Below, piece after piece: positions 36,484-44,127 of a DNA stretch of 64,000 bases. The stretch is taken from NCBI RefSeq assembly GCF_030323265.1, contig NZ_CP104992.1, positions 3,385,501 to 3,449,500 of the forward strand, written 5' to 3'. The stretch is from Terrirhizobium terrae (GTDB lineage Bacteria; Pseudomonadota; Alphaproteobacteria; Rhizobiales; Rhizobiaceae). Position 1 is the stretch's first letter; the number at the start of each line of letters is the position of its first letter. A program made the translations under genes and the position numbers. The notes under the pieces were generated by a model. That model was not told the DNA's origin. It did no database searches and saw nothing but the letters and a program-made list of their open reading frames with translations.

Positions 36484-36894
36484 ATGAAGACCGGTGCTGC
36501 GCGCGTGCCCATGCTTGGCGGGCAGGAATGCGACATGTCGAACTGGGATGCGGGCAATTGTCCGGTCCGCGACGTGATGAACCAGATCGCCGGAAAATGG
36601 TCGACCTTGCTGCTGCAGGCACTGGCCGAGCGACCGTATCGGTTCGGTGAATTGCGCCGACTCGTGCCGGATATTTCTCAGCGTATGCTGACCCAGACGC
36701 TGCGTGATCTGCAGCGCGACGGCTATATCGACCGACAGGTGTTTCCGACCAAACCGCCGAGCGTCGAGTACAGCATGACCGATCTCGGTCGTTCACTGTT
36801 CGAGCCTTTGTCGAAAGTGCTGACCTGGGCTTCGGATAATCATGCGGCCGTCAGGGCTGCGCGGGTGAAGTTCGACGAGACGGAACTGAGCTGA
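36484..36894 (+). CDS. HxlR-family winged-helix regulator
   Basis: The product has 136 residues. The HxlR/MarR-like winged helix is clear: CPVRDVMNQIAGKWSTLLLQ, YRFGELRRLVPDISQRMLTQ and LRDLQRDGYIDRQVFP. Cysteines lie at about residues 16 and 26, just before the DNA-binding domain, as in redox-sensing members (YodB, QorR) that respond to quinones or oxidation. It is divergent from the QorB-like reductase and probably represses it. The ATG at 36484 is preceded by AAAGGGA. Confidence 0.88.
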   Translation: MKTGAARVPMLGGQECDMSNWDAGNCPVRDVMNQIAGKWSTLLLQALAERPYRFGELRRLVPDISQRMLTQTLRDLQRDGYIDRQVFPTKPPSVEYSMTDLGRSLFEPLSKVLTWASDNHAAVRAARVKFDETELS

Positions 36895-36895
36895 C

Positions 36896-36924
36896 AAAAA
36901 AGGGCAGCCAGGGCCGCCCTTTTC
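36896..36924 (+). terminator. Rho-independent terminator of the HxlR gene
   Basis: AAAAGGGC pairs with GCCCTTTT around a loop that itself contains a short GCC/GGC pairing. It begins right after the stop codon. Confidence 0.75.
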
Positions 36925-36947
36925 TATTCGGATAACTTGTCGATCGA

Positions 36948-37237
36948 TCAGGCGTCGAGCGAGGCAATGTCGATGACGAAGCGGTAGCGCACGTCGCTCT
37001 TCAGTACACGCTCTTAGGCTTCGTTGACTTGGCTGAAGTGATCGTCTCGATTTCCGAAACGATGCCGTGCTTGCCGCAGAAATCCAGCATTTCCTGGGTC
37101 TCCTTGATCGAGCCGATCATCGAGCCGGCTAAGCTCTTGCAACCCGGGATGAGCGCGAAGGCATTGACCCGCACCATGTCCTCCGGCGCGCCGACCACGA
37201 TCATCGTGCCGTTGACCTTAAGCAGGCCCAGATAGGC
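36948..37237 (-). pseudogene. C-terminal fragment of a zinc-type alcohol dehydrogenase
   Basis: Read leftward, the fragment gives LLKVNGTMIVVGAPEDMVRV, CKSLAGSMIGSIKETQEML and DFCGKHGIVSEIETI. This is the C-terminal part of the cinnamyl-alcohol-dehydrogenase-like (YahK/AdhA) family. It then shifts frame, meets a TAA where VNEAYERVLK would be expected, and ends VRYRFVIDIASLDA at 36948. The N-terminal two thirds, including the zinc ligands, are missing. The break at about 37238 coincides with transposase sequence. The combination of truncation, frameshift and stop makes this true decay. Confidence 0.8.
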
Positions 37238-37457
37238 GCTCCGCCTCGATCAGCGCACGGACGTCGGCACGCTTGTGGCCGGAGAGATTGTCCATGATGA
37301 CAATGTCGCCTCGCCTGAGGTCGGACACCGGGACCTGACCGACATAGGCCTCGAACCAGTCGCCGTTGATCGGCCCGTCGAGCACCATCGGCGCGACCAT
37401 GCCGGTCATGCGCAGACCTGCGACCAGCGTTGTTGTCTTGCGATGGCCGTGCGGATA
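37238..37457 (-). mobile_element. IS630-family transposase fragment
   Basis: Read leftward the frame gives PHGHRKTTTLVAGLRMTGM, APMVLDGPINGDWFEAYVGQ and GDIVIMDNLSGHKRADVRAL. This is the DDE (DDE_3) core of IS630-like transposases, with the second aspartate in IMDN. The N-terminal HTH region and the final glutamate are absent, and I see no terminal inverted repeats or TA duplication. It joins directly to the alcohol dehydrogenase fragment. Both ends are approximate. Confidence 0.8.
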
Positions 37458-37620
37458 TCCATGCTTCCGATAACAACAGGCAGGAGGTTCGATTTCAACC
37501 TCGGCGACGTACCGAGCAGTATGTCGAGTGGCCTTCGGCTCTCAGAACATCCATCGACAATAGCGGATTGGTGGACACCCTTCTTCCTAGAACCGCATCC
37601 CAGTTTAAGCGGAGAACATC

Positions 37621-38760
37621 ATGATTTCACCCTACACGATCAACATCCCTGACGAACGGCTCGCCACAATCAGAGCTAAGGTCGAGGCTTATGACTGGAG
37701 CCAGCTGCCGGATGCGGGAGGCTGGTCGGCGGGGGTCGGGGTTGATGACCTCAAGCGGCTCGCCGCTTATTGGCGGGACAGCTACGACTGGCGTGCGGTC
37801 GAACGGCGGCTCAACGCACTCCCCAACTTCACGGCCGACGTGGAAGGCGAGCACCTCCACTTCGTTCATGTGAAGGGCGACGGCTCCAAGCCGCCCGTCC
37901 TGCTTCTGCACGGCTGGCCGGGCTCGTATCTCGAATTCGAGCGGCTCTTGGAACCGCTCGCAGCGGACGGGCACGATGTTGTCGTCCCCTCGCTTCCCGG
38001 CTTCGCGTTCTCCAACCCGATCACGCGCCCGATCGGCCCGCGGCGGGCTGCTGCACTCGTGCATGGGCTGATGATCCAACTGTTCGGCGACGCGCGGTAT
38101 TTCATTCAAGGGGGCGATTGGGGCCACGCCCTCGCAGTCTGGGCAGCGCATGATCGACCAGACGCTCTGCTCGGCATCCATATCAACATGATGACCGTGC
38201 GTGCGGAGGATGCCGGTCCGACGACCGACGAGGAGAAGTCTTTCGTCGCCGAGCGGGCCGCGATTGCCGATCGGGAGAGCGCCTACTTCCACGAGCAGGC
38301 AACCCGTCCGCAAACGCTAGGCGTCGCGATGGCCGACAGCCCGGTCGGAGCGGCGGGCTGGATACTCGAAAAGTTCGGCAAGTGGGCCGATCTTCCGACA
38401 ACCGCCGATGGCGCCCCGGACATCTGGAGCAAGTTTTCCGAGGAGGAACTCCTTACCAACATCATGCTCTATATGGCGCCAGCATCCTTCGTGACTGCAA
38501 CCTGGATCTACTACGGCGGCCGGCTTGAGGAGTCGCGGATGCTCCCGGCCGGCACCCGCATCCAGGTGCCGACCGGCTTTGCAGCCTTCCCCGATCCGGT
38601 GTTCTTGCCGCCGCCGCGTTCGTTCGCGGAGAAGACCTACAACATCGTGCATTGGACCGACATGCCGCGGGGTGGGCATTTCGCCGCGCTGGAAGAGCCG
38701 GAACTGATGCTGGCCGACCTGCGCGCCTTTATCGCGACGGTATCGGGCGCGCGCTCCTGA
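37621..38760 (+). CDS. Epoxide hydrolase (EHN domain, alpha/beta hydrolase)
   Basis: The product has 379 residues. The N-terminal epoxide-hydrolase domain (PYTINIPDERLATIRAKVEA) is followed by the alpha/beta core with the oxyanion motif LLLHGWPGSYLEF, the nucleophile Asp166 in QGGDWGHALA, and the catalytic histidine near residue 353 in RGGHFAALEEPELML. Tyrosines expected to activate the epoxide could be among those at about 290-300. It is intact, although the genes around it are broken. It would hydrolyse an epoxide to a diol; the natural substrate is unknown. Confidence 0.9.
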   Translation: MISPYTINIPDERLATIRAKVEAYDWSQLPDAGGWSAGVGVDDLKRLAAYWRDSYDWRAVERRLNALPNFTADVEGEHLHFVHVKGDGSKPPVLLLHGWPGSYLEFERLLEPLAADGHDVVVPSLPGFAFSNPITRPIGPRRAAALVHGLMIQLFGDARYFIQGGDWGHALAVWAAHDRPDALLGIHINMMTVRAEDAGPTTDEEKSFVAERAAIADRESAYFHEQATRPQTLGVAMADSPVGAAGWILEKFGKWADLPTTADGAPDIWSKFSEEELLTNIMLYMAPASFVTATWIYYGGRLEESRMLPAGTRIQVPTGFAAFPDPVFLPPPRSFAEKTYNIVHWTDMPRGGHFAALEEPELMLADLRAFIATVSGARS

Positions 38761-38762
38761 AG

Positions 38763-38855
38763 GTGGAGATCTCCGTTTCAGAAGCGCGGCGCGTGGCGCT
38801 GGCGGCACAGGGCTTCAATGCCTTGCGTCGTCACGACCGCATCGGCGCAGGCTAG
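38763..38855 (+). pseudogene. N-terminal fragment of a YcaQ-like winged-helix protein
   Basis: The frame gives VEISVSEARRVALAAQGF, the opening of YcaQ-type DNA glycosylase (winged-helix, formerly DUF1006) proteins, then stops at TAG after about 30 residues. Nothing further of the gene is present. It begins 3 bases after the epoxide hydrolase stop. The match is short, so the identification is tentative. Confidence 0.45.
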
Positions 38856-38879
38856 CTGTGAAGGGCCATCGACCGGCTT

Positions 38880-39319
38880 GGTCGTGATCGCCGCTCGCGC
38901 CGTTAATCGAGCAGGAAATCCTCTACCGCATCCTGACTGGGCCTGCCGGTGCGCAGTTGATCAACATCGCCATGCCGACACCCGCGGCAACCGGATCGCC
39001 CGCGCGATCGCCTTGGTTCAAGGAGAAGTATGCGAACCCGCTGCGGATCGAGGAACTGGCGGATCATGTCGGCATGAGCGTGTCGTCCTTCCATCATCAC
39101 TTCAAGTCGATTACCGCGATGACGCCGATCCAGTATTAGAAGCATCTGCGGCTTCACGAGGCCCGCCGCCTGATGGTGGTGGATGGACTGGATTTCGGCA
39201 ATGCCGGCCATCGCGTCGGCTACCAGAGCCCGTCCCAGTTCAGTCGCGAATACAGCCGTCTCTACGGCCTGTCCCCGACCAGGGACGTCGATGCCGTGCG
39301 CGAAAGCGCCTCCGACTGA
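38880..39319 (+). pseudogene. AraC-family regulator pseudogene
   Basis: Pieces in different frames align with one AraC protein: IEQEILYRILTGPAGAQLIN (end of the AraC_N arm domain), DTRGNRIARAIALVQGE, then KEKYANPLRIEELADHVGMS and VSSFHHHFKSITAMTPIQY (first HTH). A TAG follows where Gln is expected, and then KHLRLHEARRLMV and VGYQSPSQFSREYSRLYGLS (second HTH), ending at 39317-39319. There is at least one frame change in addition to the stop, and the N-terminal half is lost. The AraC regulator probably once controlled the neighbouring dehydrogenase or hydrolase genes. Confidence 0.8.
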
Positions 39320-39369
39320 TCTTCACGATCGACAATTGCAAATGAAATGACGCGCCGCGCTCGACAGGC

Positions 39370-39419
39370 TTGACGGCGCGTCGAATTGCTTTATACGACA
39401 GAACCGTACCGTACGGTAC
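39370..39419 (+). promoter_or_regulatory. Promoter and operator of the TetR gene
   Basis: TTGACG (39370-39375) and TATACG (39392-39397) are 16 bases apart. Overlapping the expected transcription start is a perfect 14-base palindrome, GTACCGTACGGTAC, at 39406-39419, extended by a further ACC repeat to its left. It is in the right place for autorepression by the TetR protein encoded 17 bases downstream. Confidence 0.6.
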
Positions 39420-39435
39420 TTTAGAGGGAAGAGCT

Positions 39436-40095
39436 TTGAGAGCCGATACTGCCGACACGCCCCAGTTTTCGCCGCGCCAGATTGCCGTTCTGGATCAGGC
39501 ATTGCGGCTGCTCGTCGAGGGTGGCGACAAGGCCTTGACGACGTCGGGTCTGGCGCGTGCCGCCAACTGTTCCAAGGAAAGCCTCTATAAGTGGTTCGGT
39601 GATCGCGACGGACTTCTGGCTGCGATGATCGCCCATCAGGCAAGCAAGGTTCGCACGGCGGAGAGGACGGGCGAGCGGCTGACCGACGACCATCTGCGTC
39701 ATCACCTTCAGCTCTTTGCCCATGATCTTCTCGACGTTCTCGGCGGTGACGTTTCGCTCGCGCTCAACCGGCTTGCGATCGGCCAGACCAGCCGCGACGG
39801 CTCCAAGCTCGGTAAGCTTCTCGTCGAGCACGGCCGCCGGCAAATCGACCGCCGCGCCATGGCGCTGATGGAAGCAGGAAAGCGCGCAGGCCTCCTGCGC
39901 TTCGACAATGCCGATGTCGCCTATCACACATTCTACGGCCTGATCGTCTCCGACCTGCATGTACGCATGCTGCTCGGCGAACCGGGCATGAAGGACAGTA
40001 CACGCCAGGCGGAGAGGGCGGTCGATGCCTTCCTCGCGCTCCATGGCACACCGAAACATCCGGCGGATACGCTGCGCGCCTCCGCCGGGCGCTGA
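39436..40095 (+). CDS. TetR-family transcriptional regulator
   Basis: The product has 219 residues. The N-terminal HTH contains QIAVLDQALRLLVEGG, LTTSGLARAANCSKESLYKW and FGDRDGLLAAMIAHQ. The C-terminal ligand domain is helical and resembles TetR_C domains such as the AefR-like type (RLAIGQTSRDGSKLGKLLVE). I choose the TTG at 39436 because GAGGGAAGAG lies upstream; the codon at 39370 would translate the promoter and operator. It is 40 bases upstream of ilvC and may share its transcript. Confidence 0.85.
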   Translation: MRADTADTPQFSPRQIAVLDQALRLLVEGGDKALTTSGLARAANCSKESLYKWFGDRDGLLAAMIAHQASKVRTAERTGERLTDDHLRHHLQLFAHDLLDVLGGDVSLALNRLAIGQTSRDGSKLGKLLVEHGRRQIDRRAMALMEAGKRAGLLRFDNADVAYHTFYGLIVSDLHVRMLLGEPGMKDSTRQAERAVDAFLALHGTPKHPADTLRASAGR

Positions 40096-40135
40096 ACAAC
40101 TGAAACAAACACACGCATAGGGAAGGAACTTTAAG

Positions 40136-41155
40136 ATGCGCGTTTATTATGATCGGGATGCCGACCTCAACCTCATCAAGTCCAAGAACGTCGCCATCAT
40201 CGGCTACGGTTCGCAGGGCCGCGCCCATGCGCTGAACCTCAAGGATTCCGGCGCCAAGAACGTCGCGATCGCTCTGAAGGCCGGTTCGCCGACCGTCAAG
40301 AAGGCCGAGGCCGACGGCTTCAAGGTCATGACGGTTGCCGAGGCCGCCAAGTGGGCGGACCTGATGATGATGGCGACCCCGGACGAACTGCAGGCCGACA
40401 TCTACAAGGCTGAGATCGCCGACAACATCCGTGACGGCGCTGCGATCGCTTTCGCCCACGGCCTCAACGTCCACTTCGGCCTCATTGAGCCGAAGGCATC
40501 CGTCGACGTCGTCATGATCGCGCCGAAGGGCCCTGGCCACACGGTTCGCGGCGAATACCAGAAGGGCGGCGGCGTTCCCTGCCTCGTTGCCATCCACCAG
40601 AATGCATCCGCCAATGCGCTTGAACTTGCTCTCTCCTACGCCTGCGGCGTTGGCGGCGGCCGTTCGGGCATCATCGAAACCTCGTTCAAGGAAGAGTGCG
40701 AAACCGACCTCTTCGGCGAACAGGTCGTTCTCTGCGGCGGTCTGGTCGAGCTGATCCGCGCCGGCTTCGAGACGCTGGTCGAAGGCGGTTACGCACCGGA
40801 AATGGCCTATTTCGAATGCCTGCACGAAGTGAAGCTGATCGTCGACCTGATCTATGAAGGCGGCATCGCCAACATGAACTACTCGATCTCGAACACGGCG
40901 GAATGGGGCGAATACGTCACTGGCCCGCGCATCATCACCGCCGAGACCAAGGCCGAGATGAAGCGCGTTCTCGCTGACATCCAGACCGGCAAGTTCACCT
41001 CCGACTGGATGCAGGAGTACCGCGCCGGTGGCGCCCGCTTCAAGGGCATCCGCCGCAACAACGACAGCCACCAGATCGAGGAAGTCGGCACCAAGCTGCG
41101 CGCCATGATGCCCTGGATCGGCAAGAACAAGCTGGTCGACAAGGCAGTCAACTAA
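40136..41155 (+). CDS. ilvC: Ketol-acid reductoisomerase (class I)
   Basis: IlvC converts acetolactate and acetohydroxybutyrate into dihydroxy acids for valine, leucine and isoleucine synthesis, using NADPH and Mg2+. The 339-residue class I enzyme has the Rossmann motif IIGYGSQGRAHALNLKDSG at about 22-40, MIAPKGPGHTVRGEYQKG in the middle, and the Mg-binding ETDLFGEQVVLCGG and AYFECLHEVKLIVDL. The length is standard. The ATG follows AAGGAAC. It ends at a terminator. Confidence 0.97.
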   Translation: MRVYYDRDADLNLIKSKNVAIIGYGSQGRAHALNLKDSGAKNVAIALKAGSPTVKKAEADGFKVMTVAEAAKWADLMMMATPDELQADIYKAEIADNIRDGAAIAFAHGLNVHFGLIEPKASVDVVMIAPKGPGHTVRGEYQKGGGVPCLVAIHQNASANALELALSYACGVGGGRSGIIETSFKEECETDLFGEQVVLCGGLVELIRAGFETLVEGGYAPEMAYFECLHEVKLIVDLIYEGGIANMNYSISNTAEWGEYVTGPRIITAETKAEMKRVLADIQTGKFTSDWMQEYRAGGARFKGIRRNNDSHQIEEVGTKLRAMMPWIGKNKLVDKAVN

Positions 41156-41183
41156 GCGTTTCGCCAGCAGTGGTGAAAGAGGA

Positions 41184-41210
41184 GGTCGGGGCGCAGGCTC
41201 CGGCCTTTTT
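41184..41210 (+). terminator. Rho-independent terminator of ilvC
   Basis: GGTCGGGG pairs with the GC-rich arm ending CCGGCC, with one or two G-U pairs around GCAGG, followed by TTTTT. It lies 29 bases after the stop. Confidence 0.75.
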
Positions 41211-41621
41211 CATTACCTGACACGACGTTATCTGAAACTGAATGACCTTCAAAAAACATCGAGCCGCAATTGCGGGATTGCTTAACCGCGCAGGTCGGCA
41301 ACAACGAGGTTGTCGTCACCCTCGGTTACGAAGGCCGCCGACACCGTTATCCGGCGATCGATCCAGTTGCCGCAGGATGAGCTCGAAGTGAGGGGCCTGC
41401 TTTATGAAATTCCTCCAGGCGATGCCGTGCCGTAGAGTGATGAAACCGGAATCCGGTATGACATTCTGTCTCCGGGCAGCTGCACAAAACGCGCAGCTGA
41501 GCGCGGATCGATGTCACTTGCAATCAATATCCGCTCTCGACTAACCGGGCTGAAATTTGCGGTCGGCAGGACAGGATTGCATGGCGAGTATTGCCGATGC
41601 CGAGTGAACCCGGAGAAAACA
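41211..41621. other. 410-base region with decayed sequence
   Basis: No intact gene is visible. The middle contains the remnant of a cupin gene (41367-41435, listed separately), with stop-riddled frames on either side of it. The rest looks like neutral sequence; the promoter of the following cupin should lie in its last 100 bases. I see no repeats or hairpins of note except ACCGGAATCCGGT at about 41446. Confidence 0.4.
41367..41435 (+). pseudogene. Remnant of a cupin gene related to the next one
   Basis: The frame gives LPQDELEVRGLLYEIPPGDA and VP before a TAG. It aligns with LPDGNPEVTVSIYEIPPGAN in the intact cupin 190-200 bases downstream, position by position without gaps: LP, E-V, YEIPPG and the P two residues later all match. 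The upstream and downstream parts of the domain are not found in any frame. It is most likely a leftover of a tandem duplication or of a related gene. Confidence 0.6.
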
Positions 41622-42035
41622 ATGAAGAAGTTGATTGCTGGAGCAATGATTGCGATGACCGCTGGTACGGCTTATGCGGGCGGCAACAAGGTCGTTGTCA
41701 CGCCGGTCACCAAAACAACCACCACCATCACCGGCCAGCCGATCCTTCTGCCGGACGGTAACCCGGAAGTGACGGTGTCGATCTACGAGATCCCACCCGG
41801 CGCAAACCTGCCTCAGCATAGGCATCCCAGTGCCCGGTATGGCTACATGCTCTCCGGCCATTTGCGTATAACGAACGCTGACACAGGTGAGGTTTCCGAT
41901 TTTAAGGAAGGCGACTTCATCGTTGAGTCGCGCGGCCAGTGGCATTCAGCCGTTAATCCTGACGACGAACCAATAAAGCTCTTGGTGATTGACCAAGCTC
42001 CCGTTGGTGCGAAAACCGTCGAGCCACGGTCATGA
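41622..42035 (+). CDS. Exported cupin-domain protein
   Basis: The product has 137 residues. A signal peptide (MKKLIAGAMIAMTAGTAYA) precedes a single cupin_2 domain. Motif 1 is PGANLPQHRHPSARYGYMLS with two metal-ligand histidines in HRH. Motif 2 is EGDFIVESRGQWHSAVNP with the third histidine. Such small periplasmic cupins bind a metal and an unidentified small ligand. The start at 41622 follows CGGAG. It sits alone between the cupin remnant and the convergent fucU. Confidence 0.85.
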   Translation: MKKLIAGAMIAMTAGTAYAGGNKVVVTPVTKTTTTITGQPILLPDGNPEVTVSIYEIPPGANLPQHRHPSARYGYMLSGHLRITNADTGEVSDFKEGDFIVESRGQWHSAVNPDDEPIKLLVIDQAPVGAKTVEPRS

Positions 42036-42177
42036 AAGATCGTTCTCGCAGCGGCAATCTGTTCTGCGGGACGTGAAATATGCAAGAAATCCAGAGTCGT
42101 CGCAGGTAAGGGCAACTAAGATACGATGATCCGAAACGACATGCCGCGCAACAGTTCTTGCGCGGCATCTTTTGTAC

Positions 42178-42630
42178 TCAGGCTTTTGGCGGCACAACAC
42201 CCTTAGTCAGGATGAAGCAGCCGTAGAACCGTGTCTCCCCGGTCGCAATGACGCAATAGGCCTGCTTAGCCTTTTCGTAGAACGCAAAGCGTTCAATTCC
42301 GTACATCGGTGCGGATTGACCTTCGGCGGCGTCGATTTCTGCCTGAACCTCGCGCTGGATTTCCGGGATCGTCTCGGGCTCGCCCATGATCTCCATCCGA
42401 CCTACGGATGGCTGCAACGGCGTATCAAGGGGGAAGACGGAAAGAACAGCCTGCATGGCACGGCTTGCCGACACGTTATCTATCCTGATCAGTCGGCCGA
42501 ACGCGCTCTGCCGGGCAATAGAATCAGCCGGGAAATTCGTGTCGGCAATCACCAGCGTGTCGCCGTGGCCCATCGATCTCAGGGCATAGAGGACATCGGC
42601 ATTGAGCGCGGGGTCCAGATTTTTCAGCAT
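42178..42630 (-). CDS. RbsD/FucU family mutarotase
   Basis: The product has 150 residues. The RbsD/FucU fold is recognised by MLKNLDPALNADVLYALRSM with the catalytic histidine in GHGDTLVIADTNFPAD (His22), then DAVL-type ASRAMQAVLSVFPLD and the C-terminal FYEKAKQAYCVIATGETRFY, typical of FucU. It interconverts the anomers of L-fucose or a similar sugar. The ATG at 42630 starts at the family N terminus; an in-frame upstream start at 42681 is unlikely. No fucose pathway genes are beside it. Confidence 0.85.
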   Translation of the reverse strand: MLKNLDPALNADVLYALRSMGHGDTLVIADTNFPADSIARQSAFGRLIRIDNVSASRAMQAVLSVFPLDTPLQPSVGRMEIMGEPETIPEIQREVQAEIDAAEGQSAPMYGIERFAFYEKAKQAYCVIATGETRFYGCFILTKGVVPPKA

Positions 42631-42741
42631 GCTATTCCTCCTCGGTCGCCGGGCAACAGCCCAGGCGACTTTTGCTAGCATAACCGGTGAACATCTTCGC
42701 TGACGAAATGTCGCGGAGACAAAAAAACGTCCATCCTCGAT

Positions 42742-42760
42742 AGGTCAGCATTGCTGACCT
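42742..42760. promoter_or_regulatory. Palindromic operator upstream of the aminotransferase
   Basis: AGGTCAGC-ATT-GCTGACCT is a perfect 8-base inverted repeat. It lies 55 bases before the aminotransferase start, in the region between the divergent fucU and aminotransferase genes. The left half is preceded by GAT, giving GATAGGTCA; a similar ATAGGTCA occurs ahead of the ABC operon at 44123-44130. Confidence 0.5.
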
Positions 42761-42815
42761 GTCGAAACTTATGTAAAGAAAAGGCAACAAAATTTGAAAT
42801 AAGAGGAAACGTACT

Positions 42816-44060
42816 GTGCTCGATTGGGAACATATCTTTGCAACGCGCTCCAGCCGCATGAAGGCGTCGGAAATCCGCGAACTCCTGAAGCTGCTCGAAC
42901 AGCCCGACATCATCTCGTTCGCCGGCGGCATTCCCGATCCCGCGCTGTTCCCGGCCGAGGAATTCCAGAAGGCTTATGCCGACATCTTTTCCAGCTCCCA
43001 GGTGAATTCGGCCCTGCAGTATTCGGTCAGCGAAGGCTACAAGCCGTTGCGCGACTGGATCGTGGAGGACGTCGCCAAGATCGGCATCGACTGTACGGCC
43101 GACAACGTATTCATCACCTCCGGCTCGCAGCAGGCACTCGATTATCTCGGCAAGCTTTTCCTGTCGCCGAAGGACACGGCACTCGTTACGTGGCCGACCT
43201 ATCTCGGTGCGCTTTCTGCGTTCAACGCCTATGAACCGAGCTACGACCAGCTTTCAGTAAATGGCAATCGCACGCCGGATGCCTATCGCGATACCGCCGC
43301 CAAGGCCGGTGGCGCAGTCAAGTTCGCCTATCTGTCTGCCGATTTCTCCAACCCGACCGGCGAGACGATCGACCTCGCAGGCCGCGAGAAGCTGCTGGAA
43401 CTGGCGGACGAACTGGATATCGCCATCCTCGAAGACGCCGCCTATCAGAACCTGCGTTTCAACGGCGAGGCGATCCCGCCGATCATGGCACTCGACATCG
43501 CCCGCAATGGCGGCATCGAGAACACCCGCACGATCTATAGCGGCAGCTTTTCGAAGACCTTGGCACCGGGCCTGCGGGTCGGTTTCGTCATCGCCGCCAT
43601 GCCGGTCATCCGCAAGCTGGTTCTGATGAAACAGGCAGCCGACCTGCATTCCTCGACGATCAATCAGATTGCCGTCGAACATGTCGCGTCGCGCGGTTTT
43701 GCCGATCAGGTCGCCAAGATCAAGCGGGTCTATAGCGGTCGCCGCGATGCCATGCTGACGGCGCTCCAGAAATACATGCCGAAGGGCACGTCCTGGACGA
43801 AACCCGAAGGCGGCATGTTCGTCTGGGTGACGCTTCCGGAAGGCATGGACGGAGCCGAATTGCTGGCGAAATCGCTCGCCACCGAAAAGGTCGCCTTCGT
43901 GCCGGGCAAGGCATTCTATGCGGATGGCAGCAATGCCAACACGCTGCGCATCAGTTTCTCCTGTGCCAACGACCAGATGATCAACGAGGGCATCAAGCGC
44001 CTCGGTCGTCTGATCGAGAATGCGTCCGTGATCGAACACGAAAGCCTGCCGATCATCTGA
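42816..44060 (+). CDS. PLP-dependent aminotransferase (2-aminoadipate / LysN-like)
   Basis: The 414-residue fold-type I enzyme has ISFAGGIPDPALFPAEEFQK at the N terminus, the SGSQQALDYLGKLFLSP cofactor contact and LSADFSNPTGETIDL. The PLP lysine is in YSGSFSKTLAPGLRVGFV. It resembles the aminotransferase half of MocR proteins and enzymes for 2-aminoadipate or aromatic amino acids. The GTG start at 42816 follows AGAGGAAAC. A terminator ends it, and a Fe(III)/phosphonate-type ABC operon follows on the same strand. Confidence 0.88.
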   Translation: MLDWEHIFATRSSRMKASEIRELLKLLEQPDIISFAGGIPDPALFPAEEFQKAYADIFSSSQVNSALQYSVSEGYKPLRDWIVEDVAKIGIDCTADNVFITSGSQQALDYLGKLFLSPKDTALVTWPTYLGALSAFNAYEPSYDQLSVNGNRTPDAYRDTAAKAGGAVKFAYLSADFSNPTGETIDLAGREKLLELADELDIAILEDAAYQNLRFNGEAIPPIMALDIARNGGIENTRTIYSGSFSKTLAPGLRVGFVIAAMPVIRKLVLMKQAADLHSSTINQIAVEHVASRGFADQVAKIKRVYSGRRDAMLTALQKYMPKGTSWTKPEGGMFVWVTLPEGMDGAELLAKSLATEKVAFVPGKAFYADGSNANTLRISFSCANDQMINEGIKRLGRLIENASVIEHESLPII

Positions 44061-44071
44061 TCAGGAGTTAC

Positions 44072-44107
44072 AAAAGGGCGGAAACTCAAGGTTTCCGCCC
44101 TTTTTCT
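44072..44107 (+). terminator. Rho-independent terminator of the aminotransferase gene
   Basis: A perfect 14-base-pair stem (44072-44085 with 44091-44104; GGGCGGAAAC core) around TCAAG continues into a T run. Confidence 0.93.
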
Positions 44108-44117
44108 TATAATACTT

Positions 44118-44127
44118 ACCTATAGGT
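44118..44127. promoter_or_regulatory. Short palindrome ahead of the ABC operon
   Basis: ACCTATAGGT is a 10-base perfect palindrome, 68 bases before the binding-protein ATG and close to a TATAAT at about 44108. Its right half continues as ATAGGTCA, the sequence also present in the operator at 42742-42760. Confidence 0.35.

Noticed and set aside
38818..39345. 175-residue frame across the AraC pseudogene
   Set aside because: Only a short piece of it (DTRGNRIARAIALVQGE) matches AraC; the rest is out of frame with the recognisable HTH segments.
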